A program made the translations under genes and the position numbers. From Tabrizicola flagellatus (lineage in GTDB: Bacteria > Pseudomonadota > Alphaproteobacteria > Rhodobacterales > Rhodobacteraceae), in assembly GCF_008271465.1 (NCBI RefSeq), contig NZ_VMDU01000008.1, positions 1 through 64,000 of the forward strand: a stretch of 64,000 bases of DNA, in the 5' to 3' direction. Below the pieces are notes generated by a model. It was not told where the DNA came from and did not search any database. It saw nothing but the letters and a program-made list of their open reading frames with translations. Shown here piece by piece: positions 27,155 to 36,299 of this stretch. Each line of letters opens with the position of its first letter. Position 1 is the first letter of the stretch.

Positions 27155-28045
27155 ATGACGGCCAAGGTGATCGACGGCAAGGCTTTCGCGGCGGGGGTGC
27201 GGGCGCAGGTTGCCGAGCATGTGGCGCGGCTGAAGGAAGAGAACGGCCTTCAGCCGGGCCTTGCGGTGGTGCTGGTCGGCGAAGACCCGGCCTCCAAGGT
27301 CTATGTGAAGAACAAGCATGCCTCGACCATCGAGGTCGGAATGGCATCCTTCGAACATCGCCTGCCGGCCGAGACCTCGGAGGCCGACCTTCTGGCCCTG
27401 ATCGACCGGCTCAACGCGGACCCGAAGGTGCATGGGATTCTGGTGCAATTGCCCCTGCCCGGCCATCTGAACTCGGAGCTGGTAATCAACCGGATCAACC
27501 CTGCCAAGGACGTGGACGGGTTCCACATTTCGAACGTCGGGCTTCTGGGCACCGGGCAGAAGTCGATGGTGCCCTGCACGCCGCTCGGCTGCCTGATGAT
27601 GCTGCGCAATCACCATGGCAAGCTTGCCGGGCTGGAGGCGGTAGTCGTCGGCCGGTCGAACATCGTTGGCAAGCCGATGGCGCAGCTACTCCTCGGTGAC
27701 AGCTGCACCGTGACGATCGCCCACAGCCGGACAAGGGACCTGGCAGCGGTCTGCCGCCGCGCGGATATCCTGGTGGCGGCGGTCGGCCGGCCCGAGATGA
27801 TTACCGGCGACATGGTGAAACCCGGCGCCACGGTGATCGATGTCGGCATCAACCGGATCGAGCGGGACGGCAAAGGCAAGCTGGTCGGCGACGTGCACTA
27901 CGAAAGCGCGGCGGCGGTCGCGGGGGCGATCACGCCGGTGCCGGGCGGGGTCGGGCCGATGACGATTGCCTGCCTTCTGGCGAATACCCTGACCGCCTGC
28001 TGCCGGGCACACGGGCTGGCGGAGCCCGAGGGGCTGACGGCCTGA
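27155..28045 (+). CDS. folD: Bifunctional methylene-THF dehydrogenase/cyclohydrolase FolD
   Basis: A 296-residue FolD of normal length. The active-site lysine lies in [13 protein letters not shown], and the NAD(P)-binding domain contains [17 protein letters not shown] and [15 protein letters not shown]. It interconverts 5,10-methylene-THF and 10-formyl-THF, linking directly with fhs upstream. It is probably the third gene of an fhs, chorismate mutase, folD operon. A palindromic hairpin follows before the convergent pdeM gene. Confidence 0.97.
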   Translation: MTAKVIDGKAFAAGVRAQVAEHVARLKEENGLQPGLAVVLVGEDPASKVYVKNKHASTIEVGMASFEHRLPAETSEADLLALIDRLNADPKVHGILVQLPLPGHLNSELVINRINPAKDVDGFHISNVGLLGTGQKSMVPCTPLGCLMMLRNHHGKLAGLEAVVVGRSNIVGKPMAQLLLGDSCTVTIAHSRTRDLAAVCRRADILVAAVGRPEMITGDMVKPGATVIDVGINRIERDGKGKLVGDVHYESAAAVAGAITPVPGGVGPMTIACLLANTLTACCRAHGLAEPEGLTA

Positions 28046-28051
28046 CGGCAA

Positions 28052-28080
28052 CCCAAGAATTTTCGTCGAAAATTCCTGGG
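28052..28080. repeat. A/T-stem palindrome, copy 1 (folD/pdeM junction)
   Basis: CCCA, A, GAATTTTC, loop GTC, GAAAATTC, C, TGGG: an 8-bp plus 4-bp stem with one mismatch. It lies 6 bases after the folD stop and 1 base after the pdeM stop (convergent), so a bidirectional terminator is plausible. It belongs to the family also at 31388, 57819 and 58716. Confidence 0.75.
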
Positions 28081-28081
28081 C

Positions 28082-28729
28082 TCAGCGTGGCATGGGAATG
28101 GCGAGAACACGCGGGCCGGTCAGGATGGCCAGCGCGTCCTTGGCCATAAGCGCGGCAAGCGCCGGGTCGGTGCAGCTCAGCCCCCCGGTATAGGCACCAT
28201 AGGCGGGCAGGATCAGCCGGTCGGCATCGGCGAGGAAACAGGGCCTCGACTGGCCGGCAAGCCGCGCCTTGGGGTGGTAATGCCCCGAAATCTCGGCGCT
28301 TTGCGCCGGGTCGGCGATGTGGCGGAACGTAAAGGGGGCCAGCGGCAGTTCGGCCCGGTGGGTGCCCCCGATCTCGATCGGCCCCGGATCGTGATTTCCG
28401 GTGATCCAGGTCCAGTCGCGCCCGGCCATCAACCGGATCAGCCAGAGGCGTGAGGCTTCCTCGATCCCGTCCAGCGCCGCAAGGTCGTCGAAACTGTCGC
28501 CGAGGCAGATGACCTTCTCGGCCCTTGTCGCTTCGAGGTCGTGGTCCAGCTTTTCCAGCGTGGCCTGCGTCTCATAGGGGGGCAGCAGCGCCCCGCCGCG
28601 CCGGGCAAGACGTTCGGATTTGCCCAGATGCAGGTCCGAAACGGCGAGCGTCGCCCTAGCCGGCCAGAACAGGGCGCCGGACGGCATGAGGTGCAGGGTC
28701 TCGCCTTGCAAGAGAAGCCTGTGGTGCAT
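28082..28729 (-). CDS. pdeM: Ligase-associated DNA damage response endonuclease PdeM
   Basis: A 215-residue calcineurin-like metallophosphoesterase. Metal-binding motifs are visible in order: VSDLHLGKSERLARRGG (D-x-H), LGDSFDD (GDxxDD), TGNHD (GNHD) and SGHYHPKA (GHxH). PdeM is the single-strand DNA endonuclease of the ligase-associated repair gene set. The Lhr-like helicase gene lies upstream on the same strand, separated by a dispersed repeat. The ATP-dependent ligase and beta-lactamase-fold exonuclease usually present are absent from this window. Confidence 0.9.
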   Translation of the reverse strand: MHHRLLLQGETLHLMPSGALFWPARATLAVSDLHLGKSERLARRGGALLPPYETQATLEKLDHDLEATRAEKVICLGDSFDDLAALDGIEEASRLWLIRLMAGRDWTWITGNHDPGPIEIGGTHRAELPLAPFTFRHIADPAQSAEISGHYHPKARLAGQSRPCFLADADRLILPAYGAYTGGLSCTDPALAALMAKDALAILTGPRVLAIPMPR

Positions 28730-28771
28730 GGCGCCTGATTGCCCGAGGCCGATGCCGCTGGCAAGCGCGGT

Positions 28772-28803
28772 GCCTCCGGCGGGAGTATTTGCAAAGGGGC
28801 AAG
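28772..28803 (+). repeat. Dispersed GGGAGTATTT repeat, copy 2 (short form)
   Basis: GCCTCCGGCGGGAGTATTT, then GCAAAGGGGCAAG. It is located in the spacer between the Lhr-like helicase and pdeM, and is nearly identical to 55826-55857. Confidence 0.75.
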
Positions 28804-28806
28804 AGC

Positions 28807-31194
28807 TCAGGTCAGGCCCGCGGCCTCCATCAGGGCCTGGGCCTGGGCCGAGGCCAGACGGTCACGTCCCTCGCCTTGCACGGGGATGCGACCGGGTTCG
28901 AAGAACAGCGGCGCCGCAAGGGGTGTGACCCTGTTCAGCCGGACCAGGTCGATGCGGCCTTCGATCCGGGCCAGCATGGCCTCGATGCGGGAAAAGTCGA
29001 TGAGGCCGCGCAGGGCCTCTTCCCGCGTGATCTGCAACAGGAGATGGTCGGGGTCGTAGCGCCGCAGCGTGTCGTAGAGGATGTCGGAGGAGAAGGTCGC
29101 CTGCCGACCGGTCTTGCGGCGGCCCTGGTGGGAGCGTTCGATCAGCCCGGCGATGATGGCGGTGGACCGGAAGGTGCGCTTCATCACCGCGTTGCCGGCA
29201 AGCCAGGTGTCCAGGCCGTCGCGCAGCGTGGCCAGGTCGAACAGCGGGGCGGGATCGGTCACGGGGTCGAGGCCCCAGATCAAGGTTGCGTAGTCGGTGG
29301 CAACGAAGCCCAACGGTGCAAGCCCTTGCGATTCCATCTGTTTGGTGACGAGAAGGCCGAGGGTCTGCTGGGCATTGCGTCCCGCGAAGCCATAGATCAC
29401 CAGGTGTTCGCGGCCGTCGTGGGGGAAGGACTCCAGGAGCAGGGACCGCGGGTCGGGCAGGCGCGAGACCTCGCGCTGTCTCGCAAGCCACCAGGCGGTG
29501 TGCGCGGGGAGATCGGGCCAGCTTTCCTGCTGGAAGATCTGGAGAATCCGGTCGGTGAGGAGGGTGGAGGTCGCGAACTTGGTGCCGTTGAAGACGGCAA
29601 CCTTCGGGTCGCGCCCGGAACTGCGCGAGACCTCGACGGTCATTTCGCGCAAGGATTCGTAGCGGACGATCTGGCCGCCGATCAGGAAAGTGTCGCCGGG
29701 GGTGAGGGTGGCGGCGAAGCTTTCCTCGACCTCGCCAAGCGGCGCACCCTGGCCGCGGAGGCGGACCTTGAGCGTCTCGATGTCGATGATGGTGCCCAGG
29801 TTCTGCCGGATCAGCGCCGCGGCGCGAGGGTCGCGCAGGTGCCATTTGCCGTTCGTCTGCTTCAGGCGCTGCCAGCGGTCATAGGCCCGCAGCGCGTAGC
29901 CTCCGGTGGCCACGAAATCGAGGCAGGCGTCGAATTCCTCTTTAGTCAGAAGAGCATAGGGGCCGGCGGTGATGACCTCAGCGTAAAACTCGTCCGCATC
30001 GAAGGGGCCGGCGCAGGCGGTGGCGAGAATGTGCTGGCAGAGGACATCGCGGGGTCCGGGGCCGCGGGGTTCGCCGTCGAGGCTGTGGGCGCGGACGGCG
30101 TCGAGGGCGGCCTGGCACTCGACCACTTCGAAACGGTTGGCGGGCACGAGGAGTGCCTTCGAGGGCGCGTTGTAGCGGTGGTTGGCACGGCCGATGCGCT
30201 GGACGAGGCGCTTGACGTTCTTCGGCGCGCCGACCTGGATCACCAGGTCAACGTCGCCCCAGTCGATGCCGAGATCGAGCGACCCCGTGCAGACCACCGC
30301 GCGTAACTGCCCGTCGGACATGGCTTTTTCCACCCTTTCGCGGCTTTCCCGCGAGAGCGAGCCGTGGTGGATGCCGATGGGCAGGTCCTGGGTGTTCTGA
30401 AGCCAGAGGTCGTGGAAGAAAAGCTCGGCCTGGGCGCGGGTGTTGTGGAAGATGAGCGTGGTCTTGTGGCGGGTGATCTCGTTCAGGATCGCCGGGATGG
30501 CATAGCGACCGCCGCCGCCGCTCCAAGGCGGGTGCGCCTCGGTCTCCAGCATCGAGATGTCGGGGTCGGGACCGGGGTCGGCCTGCAGGATCGTGGTCTG
30601 CGGCGCGAGGAAGCGGGCGAGGGCCGGGGGATTCTCGACCGTGGCGGACAGGCCCACCAGGCGGAGCGCGGGGTTGCGCGACCGGAGGCGGGCGAGTTGC
30701 AGGACAAGCTGGTCGCCGCGCTTCGATTCGGCCAGGGCGTGAATCTCGTCCACGATAACCCTTTGCAATCCCTGAAAGATCCGCGGGGCATCCTCGTAGC
30801 TGAGTAGCAGCGCAAGGCTTTCCGGCGTCGTCAGCAGGATATGCGGTGGATCGGCGCGCTGACGGCGACGCTGGGTCCAGGAGGTGTCGCCGGTGCGGTC
30901 CTCGACCCGGATCTTCAGGCCCGCGCCCTCGATCGGGCGGCCCAGGTTACGGCGGATGTCGGCGGTCAGCGCCTTCAACGGCGAGACATAGAGGGTGTGC
31001 AGGCCGGGCGGGGGTGCCTCGCCCAGCTCGGCCAGGCTGGGCAAGAAGCCGGCAAGCGTCTTGCCGCCGCCGGTGGGCGCGATGAGGAGCGTGGCGGGAT
31101 CCTGCGCCCGGTCGAGCATCGCCAGCTGGTGGGGATGCAGCGTCCAGCCCTGGGCAGCGAACCAGGCGGAAAGGGCTGGGGGAAGCGTCATCAT
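28807..31194 (-). CDS. Ligase-associated DEXH-box helicase (Lhr-like)
   Basis: A 795-residue superfamily 2 helicase. Walker A APTGGGKT is at residues 39-46, the DEIH box (VIVDEIHAL) lies near residue 148, and motif VI-like HRIGRANHR (Q-x-x-GR-x-x-R) is in RLVQRIGRANHRYNAPSKA. The C-terminal part is the Lhr core winged helix and DUF-type region (DILYDTLRRYDPDHLLLQITREEALRGL). It belongs to the ligase-associated DNA damage response helicases, which work with PdeM and an ATP-dependent ligase. The start is ATG 31194 or 31191; TTG 31200 is also in frame. Confidence 0.92.
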   Translation of the reverse strand: MMTLPPALSAWFAAQGWTLHPHQLAMLDRAQDPATLLIAPTGGGKTLAGFLPSLAELGEAPPPGLHTLYVSPLKALTADIRRNLGRPIEGAGLKIRVEDRTGDTSWTQRRRQRADPPHILLTTPESLALLLSYEDAPRIFQGLQRVIVDEIHALAESKRGDQLVLQLARLRSRNPALRLVGLSATVENPPALARFLAPQTTILQADPGPDPDISMLETEAHPPWSGGGGRYAIPAILNEITRHKTTLIFHNTRAQAELFFHDLWLQNTQDLPIGIHHGSLSRESRERVEKAMSDGQLRAVVCTGSLDLGIDWGDVDLVIQVGAPKNVKRLVQRIGRANHRYNAPSKALLVPANRFEVVECQAALDAVRAHSLDGEPRGPGPRDVLCQHILATACAGPFDADEFYAEVITAGPYALLTKEEFDACLDFVATGGYALRAYDRWQRLKQTNGKWHLRDPRAAALIRQNLGTIIDIETLKVRLRGQGAPLGEVEESFAATLTPGDTFLIGGQIVRYESLREMTVEVSRSSGRDPKVAVFNGTKFATSTLLTDRILQIFQQESWPDLPAHTAWWLARQREVSRLPDPRSLLLESFPHDGREHLVIYGFAGRNAQQTLGLLVTKQMESQGLAPLGFVATDYATLIWGLDPVTDPAPLFDLATLRDGLDTWLAGNAVMKRTFRSTAIIAGLIERSHQGRRKTGRQATFSSDILYDTLRRYDPDHLLLQITREEALRGLIDFSRIEAMLARIEGRIDLVRLNRVTPLAAPLFFEPGRIPVQGEGRDRLASAQAQALMEAAGLT

Positions 31195-31535
31195 GAACAA
31201 AGAGATAATGTGGCGGCCGGGATTGGGGAACGGGTCGGGGCGAACTGTGCGTTAACCCGCTGATCCGGCTGAAAAATCCGGGGCTGCTTTGCGTCGGCTT
31301 CCTGTCTGGCATGCGTCGGGCATCCGTCGGGCGGAGCGAATGGCGGGCCTCGCGTTAACCAAGTGCCGCGAATCGTGCGGCGGGGGCGAAGAATTTTCGG
31401 CGAAAATTCTTCTTTCCGGGCGGTTTTCCCGATGCCGCGAGTCAAGCGAGGAGCATGGGCTTTTCGGTGTGTTTTCTCCTCTGAAGCCTGCCAATTCACT
31501 TGCCGGCGGACGCCCCCCCGCCTAATCCAAGCGAC
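31195..31535. other. 341-base divergent intergenic region
   Basis: It separates the minus-strand helicase and the plus-strand phosphoesterase. It contains a perfect palindrome at 31388-31412 and two GTTAACC motifs (near 31240 and 31353). No gene or recognised RNA was found; promoters for both directions are expected but not identified. Confidence 0.5.
31388..31412. repeat. A/T-stem palindrome, copy 2 (between divergent genes)
   Basis: GAAGAATTTTC, loop GGC, GAAAATTCTTC: a perfect 11-bp stem followed on the plus strand by TTTCC. Unlike the other copies it lies between divergent genes, so it ends neither transcript. Confidence 0.78.
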
Positions 31536-32348
31536 ATGAGACTGCTATTCCTTGGCGATGTCGTGGGCCGGTCCGGCCGTGCTGCGGTAACTGGTCGGCT
31601 GCCCGGTCTGCGGGAGGCCTGGGGCCTGGATTTCGTCGTGGTCAACGGCGAGAACGCGAGCCAGGGGGCGGGGATCACCGGCGAGCATGCCAGGGAACTT
31701 CTGGCGGCGGGGGCGGATTGCCTGACGCTTGGCGATCATGCCTTCGATCAGAAGGACATGCTGACCTTCATCGAACAGGAACCGCGGATCGTGCGGCCCC
31801 TGAACTTCTCGAAGGTCGCGCCGGGCCGGGGCGCCCGGGTGTTCGAGGCGACGCAGGGCCGCAAGGTGCTGGTGACGCAGGCCCTGGGGCAGGTATTCAT
31901 GAAGCGGCCCTTCGATGACCCGTTCTCGGCGCTGGAAAACGTCCTGAAGGCGCACAGGCTGGGCGGCGTGGTGCAGGCGGCCATCGTCGATGTCCATGCC
32001 GAGGCCACGTCGGAGAAGATGGGCATGGGCCACTGGTGCGACGGGATGGCGAGCCTGGTAGTCGGCACGCATACCCATGTTCCCACCGGCGACGCCATGA
32101 TCCTGCCCAAGGGGACCGCCTACCAGTCGGATGCGGGAATGTGCGGCGATTACGACAGCGTGATCGGGATGGAAAAGCTCGAACCCCTGCGCCGCTTTGT
32201 CACCGGCATGGCGAAGGGCCGGTTCGAGCCTGCCGGGGGCGAGGCGACCCTGTCGGGGGTCTATGTCGAGACCGACGACCGGACCGGACTGGCGACACGG
32301 GTGCGGATGATCCGGTTAGGCGGACGCCTGCAGGAGGCAACGCCGTGA
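31536..32348 (+). CDS. YmdB-like metallophosphoesterase (TIGR00282 family)
   Basis: A 270-residue protein with the motifs LFLGDVVGRSGR (residues 3-14), VVVNGENASQGAGIT (N-G-E-N), LGDHAFDQ and GTHTHVPTGD. This is the two-metal phosphoesterase family that includes B. subtilis YmdB, a 2',3'-cyclic nucleotide phosphodiesterase that affects biofilm and RNA turnover. It is expected in the cytoplasm. Its stop overlaps the GTG of the next gene (GTGA), so translation is coupled with the transporter downstream. Confidence 0.9.
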   Translation: MRLLFLGDVVGRSGRAAVTGRLPGLREAWGLDFVVVNGENASQGAGITGEHARELLAAGADCLTLGDHAFDQKDMLTFIEQEPRIVRPLNFSKVAPGRGARVFEATQGRKVLVTQALGQVFMKRPFDDPFSALENVLKAHRLGGVVQAAIVDVHAEATSEKMGMGHWCDGMASLVVGTHTHVPTGDAMILPKGTAYQSDAGMCGDYDSVIGMEKLEPLRRFVTGMAKGRFEPAGGEATLSGVYVETDDRTGLATRVRMIRLGGRLQEATP

Positions 32349-33307
32349 GCGGACCGGATGCCGCGGCGCCGGCGGTCTCCCGGCCGAAGGGCACCGGGCG
32401 CGATGGGCAACCCGGTCGCTGGCTGTTCGTTGGCATCCTTCTGTGGCTGGGGATCGGCTGGGGGTCCACGCAGCCGCTCGGCAAGATCGCGACACAAGGC
32501 GGCGCTGGCGCGCTTGGGCTGACCTTCTGGCAGGCAGTGATCTGCACTGTGGTTCTGGGGATGATCTCGCTGGCACGTGGGCGGGGGCTGGTCCTTACCC
32601 GCCGGGCGCTGACCTTCTACGGGATTGTGGCGGTCCTGGGCACGGTCCTGCCCGGGTTGACCTTCTACACCTCGGCCGAGCGGTTGCCCTCGGGGATCAT
32701 GTCGATCATCATCTCGACGATCCCGATGATGGCTTTCCCGCTTGCTCTTGTCCTTGGCATGGAGCGGTTCGACGGTATGCGGTTCCTCGGGCTGATCCTC
32801 GGGCTTGTCGCGGTGGTGCTGATCGCGCTGCCCTCGACCAGCCTGCCGGACCGCGGGATGATCGCCTTCCTGCCGCTCGCCTTGTGCGGGCCGCTGCTCT
32901 ACGCGGTCGAGGCAACCTTCGTGGCGCGGTTCGGCATGGCGGGGATGGACCCGGTTCAGGCGATGTTCGGGGTCAGCCTGACGGCGGCCATCCTGACATT
33001 GCCGCTGATGCTGGCGACCGGCCAGACCTATGTGCCCTGGCCGGTCGGGCGCGAAGAGGCGGCGCTGGCCCTGTCCTCGGCTCTGCATGGCCTTCTGTAC
33101 GCCACCTATGTCTGGCTGGCGGCGCGGGCCGGATCGGTCTTTGCGGCGCAGTCGAGCTATCTGGTGACGGCGGCGGGGATGATCTGGGCGATGGTGCTTC
33201 TGGGAGAGCGCCCCGCCCCCACCGTGTGGCTGGCAGTGGCCGTGATGCTGACCGGCGTCGCGCTGGTCCAGTCCCGTCAGCGCATCGCGCGGAAGGCGAC
33301 GGACTGA
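32345..33307 (+). CDS. DMT-superfamily (EamA) permease
   Basis: A 320-residue membrane protein with about ten hydrophobic segments in two EamA-like halves, beginning after a 25-residue polar N-terminus (WLFVGILLWLGIGWGSTQPLGK). The motif SIIISTIPMMAFPLALVLGMERFDG marks the end of the first half. The substrate is unknown. It starts with a GTG at 32345 overlapping the phosphoesterase stop, and its own stop overlaps the ATG of the next transporter by 1 base, giving a tightly coupled three-gene unit. Confidence 0.82.
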   Translation: MSGPDAAAPAVSRPKGTGRDGQPGRWLFVGILLWLGIGWGSTQPLGKIATQGGAGALGLTFWQAVICTVVLGMISLARGRGLVLTRRALTFYGIVAVLGTVLPGLTFYTSAERLPSGIMSIIISTIPMMAFPLALVLGMERFDGMRFLGLILGLVAVVLIALPSTSLPDRGMIAFLPLALCGPLLYAVEATFVARFGMAGMDPVQAMFGVSLTAAILTLPLMLATGQTYVPWPVGREEAALALSSALHGLLYATYVWLAARAGSVFAAQSSYLVTAAGMIWAMVLLGERPAPTVWLAVAVMLTGVALVQSRQRIARKATD

Positions 33308-35085
33308 TGTTCGGAATCGAGCTGCCCGCCACCGCCGAACCATGGGTCGCCTTGACCATCCTGGTGGTGATGTTCGTCCTGTTCGTGCTGGAACGCATCC
33401 CGGTCGAGGTGACGGCGATCGCCGGGGCCGCGCTGATGCTGATCCTGGGCATCCTGCCGGTGAAGGAGGCGACCGCGGTGCTGGCCAACCCGGCACCCTG
33501 GACCATCGCGATGCTGTTCCTGGTGATGGGCGGCCTGGTGCGGACCGGCGCGGTCGAGGCCGTCGTGGCCGAGGTTACCCGCCATGCGGGGAATCGCCCC
33601 GGGCTGACGGTCGCGGTGCTGATCGGGGCCGTCGCGCTGGCCTCGGCCTTCATGAACAACACGCCGCTCGTCGCGGTGATGATCCCGGTGGTGATCCAGC
33701 TGGCGATCAAGATCGGGACGGCCCCGTCGAAACTGCTGATCCCGCTCAGCTACATGACGGTGATGGGCGGCATGATCACGCTGATCGGCACCTCGACCAA
33801 CCTCCTGGTGGACGGGGTGGCGGCCGACAAGGGGCTGGCGCATTTCGGCCTGTTCGAGATCGCGCCGCTGGGGATCGCGGTGACGCTGGTCGGCGGGGCG
33901 TTCCTGGCGCTGTTCGGCAACCGGCTATTGCCGGCGCGGCAGTCGATGGGGGTGCTGCTGAGCGATAAGCGCAAGATGAAGTTCTTCACCGAGGTCGCGG
34001 TGCCCGAGGGCAGCACGCTCATTGGCCAGCCGGTGCTGGACATCGACCTGTTCAAGCGCGACGGGGTGCGGGTGATCGACGTGCTGCGGGGCGATGCCAG
34101 CCTGCGCCGCGATCTGGCGGCGGTGACGCTGGAGGCCGGGGACCGGGTGGTCCTGCGCACCGAGATGACCGAGCTGATGGGCCTGCACGCACGCAAGGAC
34201 GTGCATCTGGTGGACAAGCTCTCGTCGGTCAAGACCGAGACGGTGGAGGTGCTGATCGGGCCGGGTTGCCGGATGGAGGGGCACCGGCTGGGCGACCTGC
34301 GGCTGCGGCGGCGCTACGGGGTCTATGTGCTGGCGGTGCACCGGCACAACCAGAACATCGGCCGGCAGCTTGACGACCTGATCGTGCGGGTGGGCGACAC
34401 GCTGCTTCTGGAAGGCACGATCGAGGACATCCAGCGGCTGGCGGCGGACATGAACCTTCTGGACATCAACCGCCCCCGGGTGATGGCCTTCCGCCGGTCC
34501 AAGGCGCCGATCGCGCTGGCGGCGATCGCGCTGATCGTGACGCTGTCGGGGCTGGAGGTGGCACCGATCCTGCCGCTGACCGTGATCGCCGTGGCGGGCA
34601 TCCTGGTCACCCGCTGCGTGGACAGCGACGAGGCGTTCTCCTTCGTGGACGGGCGCCTCCTGGCGATGATCTTCGCCATGCTTGCAGTCGGCGAGGGGCT
34701 GGACAATTCCGGTGCGGTCGAGCTTCTGGTGGCGGCCGTCGCGCCCTGGATGGAGAACCTCGGCCCCTTCACCCTGATCCTCGTGGTCTATTTCATCGGC
34801 CTGGTGCTGACCGAGTTCCTGTCGAACAACGCGGTGGCCGTGATCTACACGCCGGTCGCGATCCGGCTGGCCGAGAACCTGGGCCACGACCCGCGTCCCT
34901 TTGTCGTGGCGGTGATGTTCTCGGCCACGCTCGCCTTCGCGACGCCGGTGGGCTATCAGACCAACATGATGGTCTATGGCCCGGGGGGCTACAGGTTCTC
35001 GGACTTCGCGCGGGTGGGCGTTCCGCTGAACATCCTACTGATGCTGGTGGTCTGCGCGCTGATCCCGCTGATCTGGCCTTTGTAG
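33307..35085 (+). CDS. SLC13/DASS-family permease with two TrkA-C domains
   Basis: A 592-residue anion/Na+ symporter-like permease. The N-terminal half holds several membrane segments and the family motif FMNNTPLVAVMIPVV (a helical hairpin SNNTP-like site), and the C-terminal half repeats it as FLSNNAVAVIYTPVAI. Between them lie two soluble TrkA-C (RCK-C) regulatory domains at about residues 215-385 (VRVIDVLRGDASLRRDLAAV.. and GVYVLAVHRHN..). Such proteins carry sulfate, dicarboxylates or similar anions; the substrate is not readable. TrkA-C domains usually bind small ligands that gate transport. Confidence 0.87.
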   Translation: MFGIELPATAEPWVALTILVVMFVLFVLERIPVEVTAIAGAALMLILGILPVKEATAVLANPAPWTIAMLFLVMGGLVRTGAVEAVVAEVTRHAGNRPGLTVAVLIGAVALASAFMNNTPLVAVMIPVVIQLAIKIGTAPSKLLIPLSYMTVMGGMITLIGTSTNLLVDGVAADKGLAHFGLFEIAPLGIAVTLVGGAFLALFGNRLLPARQSMGVLLSDKRKMKFFTEVAVPEGSTLIGQPVLDIDLFKRDGVRVIDVLRGDASLRRDLAAVTLEAGDRVVLRTEMTELMGLHARKDVHLVDKLSSVKTETVEVLIGPGCRMEGHRLGDLRLRRRYGVYVLAVHRHNQNIGRQLDDLIVRVGDTLLLEGTIEDIQRLAADMNLLDINRPRVMAFRRSKAPIALAAIALIVTLSGLEVAPILPLTVIAVAGILVTRCVDSDEAFSFVDGRLLAMIFAMLAVGEGLDNSGAVELLVAAVAPWMENLGPFTLILVVYFIGLVLTEFLSNNAVAVIYTPVAIRLAENLGHDPRPFVVAVMFSATLAFATPVGYQTNMMVYGPGGYRFSDFARVGVPLNILLMLVVCALIPLIWPL

Positions 35086-35099
35086 AAGGGAGAGCGCGG

Positions 35100-35465
35100 A
35101 TGCGCCGTTTGCTGATCGTTGGACTTCTGGCGGGCTGCGTCGCGACGGGCGGGGCGCCCGTGCCGCAGGCGGCGCGGCTGTCGGCGGATGTGCTGACGCT
35201 GACCCTGTCGGACGGCACCACCTGCCGCGCCCGCTGGGCCGAGGCCGGGGGCACCGGCCGGATGGAGAATTGCGGACCCGGCTTCGGCTATGCGGTCCGG
35301 GTGGTCGAGAACCCGAACCTCCTGCGCCAGCTGTTCACCGGGCTGACCTCGGCGCTCGGTGCCGAGGGCGCCGTCGCGCCGATGGCCGAGGTTGTGATCA
35401 CCGACGCCACGGGGCGGGACCATGTCTTCGTCTCGCCCCCGCCGGTGGACATGTCGGACGACTGA
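35100..35465 (+). CDS. Small predicted lipoprotein
   Basis: A 121-residue protein with a lipoprotein signal: MRRLLIVGLLAGC, cysteine 13 following LLAG. The mature part is Ala/Gly-rich at first and then contains two cysteines (TTCRARW and MENCGPG), which may form a disulfide, and an acidic C-terminus (VDMSDD). I recognise no family. GGGAG precedes the ATG, and the gene follows the SLC13-like permease by 14 bases, so it may belong to the same transcript. Confidence 0.68.
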   Translation: MRRLLIVGLLAGCVATGGAPVPQAARLSADVLTLTLSDGTTCRARWAEAGGTGRMENCGPGFGYAVRVVENPNLLRQLFTGLTSALGAEGAVAPMAEVVITDATGRDHVFVSPPPVDMSDD

Positions 35466-35540
35466 GAACGGGCTCGTCGTGCGACTTCGCCTTCTCCTCG
35501 CGGGACCCGCGACGAGCGACGAAGTCGCCGAGGAGCGTTC
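35466..35540. repeat. 33-bp dispersed element, copy 1, inside nested hairpins
   Basis: 35472-35504 reads GCTCGTCGTGCGACTTCGCC then TTCTCCTCGCGGG and matches 30 of 33 bases of the inverted copy at 41055-41087. Here it sits in nested stems: GAACG/CGTTC outside, GCGACTTCG/CGAAGTCGC (35481-35489 with 35520-35528), and CGCGG/CCGCG inside. It lies between convergent genes (lipoprotein and transaldolase). Confidence 0.75.
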
Positions 35541-35546
35541 CGGGGG

Positions 35547-36200
35547 TCAGAGGATCTTCTGCCCGGTCTTGGCCCAGTCCTTCAGGAACTGGTCGAGACC
35601 CTTGTCGGTCAGGACATGGCTCGCCAGCGCCTTGATCACCGCCGGCGGCGCCGTGACCACGTCCGCGCCGATCATCGCGCAGTCCTTCACATGGTTCGGC
35701 GAGCGGATCGAGGCGGCGAGGATCTGGGTCTTGAAGTCGTAGTTGTCGTAGATCGTGCGGATGTCGCCGATCAGGTCGAGGCCATCCAGGTTGATGTCGT
35801 CGAGCCGCCCGATGAAGGGCGAGATGAACGTCGCCCCCGCCTTGGCGGCCAGCAGCGCCTGGTTCGCGCTGAAGCAGAGCGTGACGTTGACCATGAAGCC
35901 TTCCGAGGTCAGCACCTTGCAGGTCTTGAGCCCGTCCCAGGTCAGCGGCACCTTCACCGCGATGTTCGGGGCGATGGCGGCCAGCTTGCGGCCCTCGGCG
36001 ATCATCTCGTCGGCCTTGACCGCCACCACCTCGGCCGAGACCGGGCCGGTCACGAAGGAGCAGATCTCCTTCGTGACCTCGAGGATGTCGCGGCCCGATT
36101 TCAGGATCAGCGAGGGGTTGGTGGTCACGCCGTCCACCATGCCGAGGTCGTGCAACTCGCGGATCGCGTCAACGTCGGCGGTGTCGATGAAGAATTTCAT
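35547..36200 (-). CDS. tal: Transaldolase, small type
   Basis: A 217-residue transaldolase of the short bacterial (TalC/fructose-6-phosphate aldolase-like) class. [16 protein letters not shown] is the family N-terminus, GVTTNPSLI follows, and the Schiff-base lysine is Lys83 in NIAVKVPLT. It moves a dihydroxyacetone unit between sedoheptulose-7-P/fructose-6-P and glyceraldehyde-3-P/erythrose-4-P in the pentose phosphate pathway. The start at 36200 has GGAGGACC upstream. It is monocistronic and divergent from priA. Confidence 0.95.
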   Translation of the reverse strand: MKFFIDTADVDAIRELHDLGMVDGVTTNPSLILKSGRDILEVTKEICSFVTGPVSAEVVAVKADEMIAEGRKLAAIAPNIAVKVPLTWDGLKTCKVLTSEGFMVNVTLCFSANQALLAAKAGATFISPFIGRLDDINLDGLDLIGDIRTIYDNYDFKTQILAASIRSPNHVKDCAMIGADVVTAPPAVIKALASHVLTDKGLDQFLKDWAKTGQKIL

Positions 36201-36299
36201 GGGGTCCTCCCTGGTGCGGTTGCGGGGAGCGCAACGGCGGGGTTGAATGCTCTCGGTGGGCGGTTTACCCGAAACCCTGGGCAAGCGAAAGGTTGCAGC

